The notes under the pieces were generated by a model. It saw only the letters and a program-made list of their open reading frames with translations, searched no databases and was not told the origin of the DNA. Positions 1 to 8,211 of a stretch of 9,973 nucleotides of DNA are shown here, in pieces. Origin of the DNA: an uncultured Bacteroidales bacterium. GTDB lineage: Bacteria > Bacteroidota > Bacteroidia > Bacteroidales > Muribaculaceae. Positions within the stretch are counted from its first letter, which is position 1; the number at the start of each line of letters is the position of its first letter. The stretch lies in NCBI GenBank assembly GCA_945828175.1, contig CALZQD010000040.1, positions 1-9,973 on the forward strand, given 5' to 3'. Made by a program: the position numbers and the translations under genes.

Positions 1-160
1 TGTGAAAGTTGAGGCTTTTGCTTAAGTTTTGATGGGTAGTTCTGCAACACCCTCCGGGCGTAGTGTCATGGCTGCCCCGAGCGATGAACGCTCGGGGTTA
101 ACAAGATTCCAAGCCTCCGGCTTGGGTTGGCTCCTTGATATTAAGTTATGGCGACAGGCG

Positions 161-333
161 GGAGCCTGTCGCATCCCTGGGAGCTCGCGCGCGGGCGCTC
201 AAAGGGCTGATGCCCTTGGTCTATGGCGGCCGTGGCATGCGACAGGCCTACTTTAATATATTGGCTGCGAGGGTTGAAACCCTCGCTCCATGCGGATGCG
301 CGATTGCGCATCCGTAGGAGCCTGTCGCGTCCC
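161..333 (+). repeat. 17-nt direct repeat pair bounding two array units
   Basis: GGAGCCTGTCGCATCCC at 161-177 recurs at 317-333 with one change (A to G at position 13). In the first copy its GCCTGTCGC arm pairs with GCGACAGGC only four bases upstream. In the second copy the same arm pairs with GCGACAGGC at 239-247, seventy-odd bases away. The two units therefore share their outer stem and 3' end but differ in what the stem encloses. This is direct evidence that the array is built from repeated modules and not just from locally GC-rich sequence. Confidence 0.8.
239..328. repeat. Branched palindrome: outer stem enclosing two hairpins
   Basis: GCGACAGG at 239-246 pairs with CCTGTCGC at 321-328. 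With a two-base bulge (319-320), CCTA at 247-250 also pairs with TAGG at 315-318. Inside this roughly 12-bp stem lie an AT-rich linker and two perfect hairpins (267-286 and 293-314), giving a three-way junction in RNA or a branched cruciform in DNA. The pairing is read directly from the sequence; whether it forms, and which strand is transcribed, is unknown. Confidence 0.6.
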
Positions 334-353
334 GGGGCGATTAGGAAGGGTTT

Positions 354-388
354 GAAATAAGGCAGGCGCGGCCGGATGGTCGCGCCTG
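354..388 (-). terminator. Probable intrinsic terminator of secA
   Basis: Read on the secA strand, about 35 nt after the stop codon comes an 11-bp stem (388-378 with 373-363, one G-U pair) closing a four-base loop. It is followed by CTTATTTC. The GC-rich stem and the short T-rich tail fit a rho-independent terminator, though the tail is weaker than a classic uridine run. It is the stem nearest to secA and differs in sequence from the array hairpins further left, but it could be an outlying member of that array. Confidence 0.55.
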
Positions 389-423
389 GGTTATATGGGG
401 GTCGTAGGTTACAAAAGCCTAAA

Positions 424-3750
<3,327 letters not shown>

Positions 3751-3782
3751 ATATTGTTGATGTTGTTGTTTATGCGCTTAGG

Positions 3783-3800
3783 GGCCGCAGAGCTGCGGCC
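3783..3800 (-). promoter_or_regulatory. Near-perfect hairpin at the start of the secA leader
   Basis: GGCCGCAG at 3783-3790 and CTGCGGCC at 3793-3800 are exact inverted repeats with two bases between them, so in RNA a 7-bp stem with a four-base loop. It starts about 6 bases after the TAACTTTG element, where the transcript is expected to begin, and 33 bases before the secA ATG. No T-run follows on either strand, so it is not a terminator. The rest of the leader (3751-3772) is unstructured, A/C-rich and lacks a Shine-Dalgarno sequence. A 5'-end stem-loop may protect the mRNA or act as an operator or control element; its function is inference. Confidence 0.5.
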
Positions 3801-3805
3801 GGATG

Positions 3806-3813
3806 CAAAGTTA
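3806..3813 (-). promoter_or_regulatory. secA promoter, Bacteroidota -7 element (TAACTTTG)
   Basis: On the secA strand the octamer TAACTTTG matches the Bacteroidota housekeeping sigma -7 consensus TAnnTTTG exactly. It sits in the AT-rich patch 3806-3832, in a window that is otherwise GC-rich, 55 bases upstream of the ATG. I see no good TTTG box at the expected -33 position; the nearest TTTG (3847-3850) is about 13 bases too far upstream. Transcription would begin near 3798-3802. Confidence 0.65.
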
Positions 3814-3881
3814 CAAAAAATAAGCTGTTTAACACTCTGTCGCGCCCAAATTTATCATAAGGGGCGTCGCACCGCCTCCGG

Positions 3882-5495
3882 TCAGTCGAGCGGAAGGGCG
3901 GGCAGAGAGGCGCCGTTGGGCGAGCGGATGCGCAACAGTCTCGCGACTGTCGGGGCAATGACGCGGGCGTCGACGGGGGTGTCGATGACGCGCGCGGGCG
4001 TGTTCGGAGCAAGGATGAAGACGGGCGCCGTAGTCGCCGTGACGCGGTTGACCTGACCTGTGCGGCGGTCGGGCACGGCGGTAGCGTAATCGTCGACAAG
4101 TTCCCAGCCGGGCAACACGCTGACGAAGAGGTCGCCGGCGATGGCGACGTCGGTGTTGCGGCGGATGGCGTCGTTGCGGTCGCCGAGGCGGCTGAGGATG
4201 ACGTCGTCAATGGTATAGACGCCCTCAACACCCGACATGCGGGCGAGGAAGCCGGCGGCTTCGGTGCGCACGGCCCGGGCATCGAGCGAACGCTCCTTGA
4301 TGAGTTTGTTGTTGAGATAGAACTGGTTATTGTGGAAAGCCGAAATCCACTCGCCGTTGCCGTAGACGGCCATGAGATACATGTTTAGCAGCGAGCCGGC
4401 CTTGCGGGTCGAGAATTCGCCAGTAGGTATGCGCCAGCGGGGGTCGTCGCGCTTGGCCCGCGGAGCAGGCGGCGTGGCGGCGAGGCAGACGACCGAGTTG
4501 CCGAGGCCGACAGTGCGGTCGATGGCGGCAAAGAGCTGTTCGAGATTGCGGTCGAGCTTGATGTAGGCGTCCATCATCTCGAAGCGGTTGTCGGGGTTCT
4601 TCGAGTAGTCGAAAGAGGTCAGCGTGTAGGCGACGTTGAGCACGTCGACGCCGTCGTGGGTGCCGAGTTTCATGCCGCTGATGAAGTCAGAGGCCAGCGA
4701 GGTGACCTCGCGGTTGACCAGCGGCGAGTCCTTGAACATCACATAGCGGTTGTCCTTGCTGCGCGGGAAGACGTATCTGAAGGGATAATGCGTCAGATGG
4801 TCAGGCAGATTGGGATAGGCGTCGGCCTTGGCCGAGGGCACCCAGCTCATTGTGTCGAGCCGCGTCGACAGGGGCTTCAGGCGGTTGGCCGTAGCCACTC
4901 CGGCAGGCAGGTCGGTGTAGTAAGTCGATGAAGCCCAGGCCCCTGTGTTGTCGTTGATCCATACGCCGCCGTTGCCTGCATGTCCGGCCATGAGAATGGC
5001 GACGCGGGCGTCGGGGGCGATGCTGTAGGCCTGAGTGACGCCTCCGCCGGCTATTCGGGCCTCGTCGGAGACGGTCGAGACGCGGAGCGCCGCGGGCGAG
5101 CAGGTCTCGGTGGTGAAATTGCCCATCACCTGCGGGTCGTCGAGCACCTCGACAATCTTCATCTTCGCCGGGTCGTAGTATGCCGAGGCGGGTATGCCGC
5201 TGACGACAGGCGAGGCGCCGGTCATGACGACGGCCGTGGCGGCGACATTGTCGAGGCTCGTGCCGTAGTCGGCGTCGGAGATGACCACGCCGTCGCGCAG
5301 CAGGCGGTTGAAGCCGCCCGAGCCGAAGCTCTCGCGCAGCAGGTCGAGATAGTCGCGCTCGAGGCCTTCGACCATGATGCCGACAAGCAGACGCGGCTGG
5401 GGCGACGGCGTGCCCGCGGGCAGCGTCATCGTCACCATCGACGCCAGTAGCACGAGCATCAGGCGCGGTCTGATATGTTTGTCGACTATCGACAT
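3882..5495 (-). CDS. Secreted alkaline-phosphatase-superfamily protein, probably catalytically inactive
   Basis: The 537-residue protein begins with a basic stretch and a hydrophobic segment (about 11-27), a likely Sec signal peptide, so it should be periplasmic or surface-exposed. The body follows PafA-type alkaline phosphatases almost without gaps: LLVGIMVEGLERDYL near 36-50, MTGASPVVSGI at 91-101, AILMAGH at 166-172, STYYT at 190-194, MMDAYIKLDRNL at 307-318 and VIAPTVARLLRI at 512-523. Compared from memory with Elizabethkingia PafA, the catalytic positions are altered: metal-ligand Asp38 is Glu43, nucleophile Thr79 is Asn83, Lys162 is Asp162, Asp305/His309 are Ser294/Ser298, Asp352/His353 are Thr341/Pro342 and His486 is Thr489. 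Arg164 is kept. The fold is therefore likely intact but zinc-dependent hydrolysis is not expected. The reading frame is full length, so this is not a decaying gene. The ATG lies 7 nt after the lnb stop, pointing to co-transcription. The role is unknown; binding or scaffolding in the envelope is a guess. Confidence 0.85.
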   Translation of the reverse strand: MSIVDKHIRPRLMLVLLASMVTMTLPAGTPSPQPRLLVGIMVEGLERDYLDLLRESFGSGGFNRLLRDGVVISDADYGTSLDNVAATAVVMTGASPVVSGIPASAYYDPAKMKIVEVLDDPQVMGNFTTETCSPAALRVSTVSDEARIAGGGVTQAYSIAPDARVAILMAGHAGNGGVWINDNTGAWASSTYYTDLPAGVATANRLKPLSTRLDTMSWVPSAKADAYPNLPDHLTHYPFRYVFPRSKDNRYVMFKDSPLVNREVTSLASDFISGMKLGTHDGVDVLNVAYTLTSFDYSKNPDNRFEMMDAYIKLDRNLEQLFAAIDRTVGLGNSVVCLAATPPAPRAKRDDPRWRIPTGEFSTRKAGSLLNMYLMAVYGNGEWISAFHNNQFYLNNKLIKERSLDARAVRTEAAGFLARMSGVEGVYTIDDVILSRLGDRNDAIRRNTDVAIAGDLFVSVLPGWELVDDYATAVPDRRTGQVNRVTATTAPVFILAPNTPARVIDTPVDARVIAPTVARLLRIRSPNGASLPALPLD

Positions 5496-5502
5496 AATGC
5501 GA

Positions 5503-6678
5503 CTATTTTTGACGTTTGTTCTTTACTGTTATATAGATATAGCTCGCCGACCGCAGCATATCGCACAGCAACAGAGGCAAAAAGGCGATGTTGGCCGACT
5601 GTGGCAGCAAGGGCCACGCGGCGGCAAGGCCGACAAGCACTACAAAGTTAACAATTTGGTATGACAATACAGCCATCTTGGCCTTTTTTAACCAAATAAA
5701 TATGGCCGGGATGAGGCAGAAGGGATTGAGCCAGACGAGCAGATAGTTGGGCGAAGTGGCCTCGTGGACCGAAATGAAGACCAGGAAGGCGATGAGGCAG
5801 CCCGCCAGGCCGAAGGCGCCGAAAAGCAGGCTGTCGAACCAGCGGCTGACACGTCGGCGGCATATGTCCCTGACGGTCAGGGCGACCGTTATAATAAACA
5901 GCAGCGTGAAGACTGCCAGCGGCGTCAGATACCATGGCGTCGGGCCTTCGATGGCGGCGTCGGGCGCAACGTCGTTGATGACAATGGTCTGACGCGTGAC
6001 GGGACGACCGCCGACCGTAGCCGAGGCGATGACGCTGTCGAGCGTCGCGGGAGCGAAGGTGGCCTCGCGGAGCGTTATCGGGTAGTCGATGCCGCTGCCG
6101 AGGGCGAGGTCGATGCCGAACTGATACCAGGGATAGTTGGCGTGATAGCGGCGCATGGCCTCGCGGAAGGTTGTCATGCCTGACTTGGGCGAGCCTTCGA
6201 ACACGATGCTGTCGCCGAGGGCGCGCTCGACGATGGCGAGGGGGCGCGTGGCGCAGTTGTCTTTGACGTAGTTATAGCGGTAGACGGCGTTCTCGGGGCG
6301 CAGATTGTCGTCGACGAGGATGAGGAAACGCGCTGTCTGAGCCGAATCGAGCGCGACCGGATGCGCGACGATGCGGCGCCCCTGCCTGATGTATGCGTCG
6401 GCGAAAGGCTGCCAGGGATAGGCCACGACGCGGTAGTCGGTCTCGCCCTTTACGAAGCGATAGATGAAGTTGGGACTGTTGAAATCGTAGGTGCCGTAGC
6501 TGACAGCGACGTCATAGTCAGGAGATTTGACGCGCAAGGCCGTGTGGCCCTCGAGCTCGTAGACGTCGGGGCCGGGATAGAAATTGACGATGCTGACCTC
6601 GACATCATCGGCCGCGAGAGCTGCGAACGAGATGGCGAGCGCCGCTACGGACGATAATATGCGCTTAAAAATCGTCAT
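5503..6678 (-). CDS. lnb: Probable lipoprotein N-acyltransferase Lnb (DUF4105 domain)
   Basis: The 391-residue protein has a signal peptide (1-22, ending AALA), a periplasmic domain to about 245, then five predicted membrane helices (about 251-268, 284-304, 312-330, 335-355, 362-384) and a basic tail. The periplasmic part matches the DUF4105 / Lnb N-terminal domain, with conserved EGHTALRV (His45), YGTYDF (61-66) and YVKDNCATR (Cys142), a His/Cys pair suggesting a papain-like active site. As I recall, a Bacteroides protein of this architecture, Lnb, adds the third acyl chain to the N-terminal cysteine of lipoproteins, replacing Lnt, which Bacteroidota lack. Assignment as Lnb rests on domain plus topology; other DUF4105 proteins without the membrane part may do different work. 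Its ATG lies inside the end of the upstream gene (14-nt overlap), implying translational coupling. Being close to secA and to a secreted phosphatase-like gene agrees with an envelope role. Confidence 0.8.
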   Translation of the reverse strand: MTIFKRILSSVAALAISFAALAADDVEVSIVNFYPGPDVYELEGHTALRVKSPDYDVAVSYGTYDFNSPNFIYRFVKGETDYRVVAYPWQPFADAYIRQGRRIVAHPVALDSAQTARFLILVDDNLRPENAVYRYNYVKDNCATRPLAIVERALGDSIVFEGSPKSGMTTFREAMRRYHANYPWYQFGIDLALGSGIDYPITLREATFAPATLDSVIASATVGGRPVTRQTIVINDVAPDAAIEGPTPWYLTPLAVFTLLFIITVALTVRDICRRRVSRWFDSLLFGAFGLAGCLIAFLVFISVHEATSPNYLLVWLNPFCLIPAIFIWLKKAKMAVLSYQIVNFVVLVGLAAAWPLLPQSANIAFLPLLLCDMLRSASYIYITVKNKRQK

Positions 6679-7339
6679 TGGCTGTCAGAGACTTATTGAG
6701 AGATTCGAGCATCGTGGCGTTGAGGTTGTCAAGGCCGCCCTTGACGTCGTGGAGCAGCTTCCAGTTGTGTTCGGCGATCTTCCACTCGTCGGAGACCTTG
6801 CCCTTCTCGCGGTCACGGTCGCTGCGGTATTTGGTCGTGCCGTCGAGAAATTCGACGTAGGCGTTGAGGATGTTGTCGTAGGTCTCGCCGAAAGGCCAGT
6901 CGAGGCTTCCACCGTAGAAGCGCTGCGCCAGACCGGTTATAAGGTTGATGTCGGCCGAGTTGAGGGGCATATATTCGTCAAATCCGGCGGGGCGGACGAT
7001 GCGGAACGACACCTTCGGCGCCAGGCAACGCACGCGGTATTTGCCGTCGCGCACATCAATCTGGTATGTCGCTGAGACGACCGGGTCGATAAACTCCGAG
7101 GCCACTTTGACCGGGCAGGCCCACTTGACAATCATCGTGCCGCGGTCGGCGTCCTCCATGTCGATGACGTCAGAGCGGTCGAAGGTCAGCGACACCCATA
7201 GGCGCAGGTTGTGCCACATATCGTCTTTCGACAGCGGGCTTTCGCGGACGGTCTCGACGGTGAGGTCGGTCTGCGCCGTGGCGGCGAAAGGCAGCGCGGC
7301 AAAGAGGGCCGCGAGGAGTATCATGAATCGCGTTTTCAT
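6665..7339 (-). CDS. Secreted DUF4468-type protein of unknown function
   Basis: The 224-residue product has a clear signal peptide (hydrophobic 5-20, AATAQ then TDL at about 20-26) and no further membrane helix, so it is probably periplasmic. Residues about 40-115 resemble the DUF4468 TBP-like fold common in Bacteroidota: a helix (KDDMWHNLRLWVSLTF), then DVIDMEDADRGTMIVKW at 57-73, then alternating strands ending in SFRIV. The remaining part is helical and charged (KYRSDRDREKGKVSDEWK), with no catalytic signature. No biochemical function is known to me for this family. Its ATG shares four bases (ATGA) with the queE stop and its own stop lies within the lnb start region, so it sits firmly inside the operon, between a tRNA-modification gene and an envelope gene. 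The family assignment is by motif appearance and moderately sure. Confidence 0.8.
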   Translation of the reverse strand: MKTRFMILLAALFAALPFAATAQTDLTVETVRESPLSKDDMWHNLRLWVSLTFDRSDVIDMEDADRGTMIVKWACPVKVASEFIDPVVSATYQIDVRDGKYRVRCLAPKVSFRIVRPAGFDEYMPLNSADINLITGLAQRFYGGSLDWPFGETYDNILNAYVEFLDGTTKYRSDRDREKGKVSDEWKIAEHNWKLLHDVKGGLDNLNATMLESLNKSLTANDDF

Positions 7340-7890
7340 CTTATATCAATCAGCTTATGGGTTTGCAACGAGAGGCGCCAGCGCGGATGCGAGAGGACAT
7401 ACTCGACTGTCTCCTTGATGTTTAAGCCCGAGCATGGTTGCAGGAAAAGGCGCGGCGCGGGCAGCAGCGAGGCAATCGTCTCGACGTCCTGGCCCTGATA
7501 GACCACCTTGAGCTCGTCGATGCGGCCGATCTCCCAGGGAGCGTCTTTGGGCGAACAGGTGACCCAGTCGACGTCGGGCGGCAGGGGCAGGCTGCCGTTG
7601 GTCTCAACCTGAATGAAGAATTTCTCGGCCTTGAGGGCGCGAACGAGCTCGCTGTCGAGCTGCATCGCGGGTTCGCCGCCGGTGACGACGAGGTGGCGCG
7701 GGCAATATTGCGAGACCTCGGCGACAATCTCCTCGGCCGTCATCTCGCGGCCGCTGAAATGGTCGGTGTCGCAGAACTCACAGCGGCGGTTGCAGCCGCT
7801 GAAGCGCAGGAACACGGCGGCTGTGCCCGTGAACCAGCCTTCGCCCTGCAGCGAACAGAAAATCTCGTTTACTTTATAGGTCTTTTTCAT
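7336..7890 (-). CDS. queE: 7-carboxy-7-deazaguanine synthase QueE (radical SAM)
   Basis: QueE converts 6-carboxy-5,6,7,8-tetrahydropterin to 7-carboxy-7-deazaguanine, using S-adenosylmethionine and a 4Fe-4S cluster, in the cytosolic pathway to preQ0 and queuosine. The 184-residue protein begins KVNEIFCSLQGEGWFTG, the family signature. The cluster ligands are Cys33, Cys37 and Cys40 in GCNRRCEFCDTDH (CX3CX2C), and VTGGEPAMQ at 69-77 is the SAM-binding glycine motif. The C-terminus ends LQTHKLIDIR, also typical. I start at the ATG at 7890 (MKKTYKVN); a GTG at 7911 in the same frame would add seven residues with no family support. It overlaps the queD end by 17 nt in another frame, so translation is likely coupled. 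queC, the next step, is not in the window. Confidence 0.95.
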   Translation of the reverse strand: MKKTYKVNEIFCSLQGEGWFTGTAAVFLRFSGCNRRCEFCDTDHFSGREMTAEEIVAEVSQYCPRHLVVTGGEPAMQLDSELVRALKAEKFFIQVETNGSLPLPPDVDWVTCSPKDAPWEIGRIDELKVVYQGQDVETIASLLPAPRLFLQPCSGLNIKETVEYVLSHPRWRLSLQTHKLIDIR

Positions 7891-8209
7891 AACTTGCTGT
7901 GTTTCCTTCACTTTCCTGAACGTCGACGCGATAGCAGTTGGCGACGTTGTCGCAGATCCAGCGGGCGATATTCTCGGCCGTCGGGTTGAAATCGACGACG
8001 TCGTTGAGGCATTTGTGGTCGAGGCGGTCGCTGACGAGGCGCTTGATGTCGGTGAAGTCGGTCACCATGCCGTTGGCGTTGAGCTCTTTGGCGCGGCAGT
8101 GGACGGTGATAATCCAGTTGTGGCCGTGGAGCGACGAGCATTTGCTCTCATAGTCGAGCGAGAGGCGGTGGGCCGCCGATATTTCGAGTCGTTTGCTGAC
8201 GTAATACAT
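7874..8209 (-). CDS. queD: 6-carboxy-5,6,7,8-tetrahydropterin synthase QueD
   Basis: QueD turns dihydroneopterin triphosphate into 6-carboxytetrahydropterin, the substrate of QueE, whose gene follows directly. The 111-residue protein is of normal length for this zinc enzyme. The zinc ligands are His14 (SAAHRL) and His28 and His30 (SLHGHNW). The presumed catalytic residues are Cys24 just before HGH and Asp64/His65 in RLDHKCLND. DFTDIK at 51-56, NPTAENIARWI at 75-85 and the QESEGNTASY stretch at 98-107, which carries the pterin-anchoring Glu, are all present, so the enzyme looks intact. It starts at an ATG two bases after the cca stop with no Shine-Dalgarno sequence. QueD can be confused with eukaryotic-type 6-pyruvoyltetrahydropterin synthase, but the queE neighbour decides for the queuosine pathway. 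Confidence 0.95.
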   Translation of the reverse strand: MYYVSKRLEISAAHRLSLDYESKCSSLHGHNWIITVHCRAKELNANGMVTDFTDIKRLVSDRLDHKCLNDVVDFNPTAENIARWICDNVANCYRVDVQESEGNTASYEKDL

Positions 8210-8211
8210 AT

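Larger units (their letters stand above)
45..334. repeat. Array of short GC-rich stem-loops (REP-like)
   Basis: This non-coding stretch downstream of secA is packed with short inverted repeats. The perfect ones are: 75-83 with 89-97 (9 bp, loop ATGAA); 109-115 with 119-125 (7 bp, loop TCC); 151-159 with 164-172 (9 bp, loop GGGA); 202-207 with 212-217 (6 bp, loop TGAT); 267-274 with 279-286 (8 bp, loop TGAA); and 293-301 with 306-314 (9 bp, loop GATT). An imperfect GC-rich palindrome lies at 181-200, and a small CCC-TCC-GGG hairpin at 50-58 repeats the TCC loop of the 109-125 hairpin. The word GCGACAGGC or its complement occurs four times, alternating in orientation. Short AT-rich linkers (135-147, 251-263) separate the hairpin groups. 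This resembles repetitive extragenic palindrome clusters, but I cannot tie it to a named family. It could also be a structured RNA. Positions 1-44 hold nothing I recognise. Confidence 0.75.

Noticed and set aside
29..317. Two short plus-strand frames across the left hairpin array
   Set aside because: Their translations consist of hairpin sequence read through, with no domain or start-site support.
45..334. CRISPR array
   Set aside because: The palindromes differ in sequence and length and the spacing is irregular; there is no constant direct repeat with uniform spacers.
12..420. 9-nt inverted repeat (AGGCTTTTG at 12-20, CAAAAGCCT at 412-420) as ends of a mobile element
   Set aside because: A 9-nt match over this distance can easily be chance, there are no target-site duplications, and the right copy lies beyond the secA terminator hairpin on the secA side.
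3783..3800. Hairpin as terminator of the upstream operon
   Set aside because: No T-run follows it on either strand, and it lies downstream of the secA promoter element.
3851..3881. Terminator just after the pseudo-phosphatase stop
   Set aside because: Only a 4-bp GGCG/CGCC stem precedes a mixed A/T stretch; too weak to claim, so read-through into secA remains possible.
7891..7911. GTG start at 7911 for queE
   Set aside because: The ATG at 7890 gives the standard KVNEIFCSLQGEG N-terminus; the extra seven residues have no family support.
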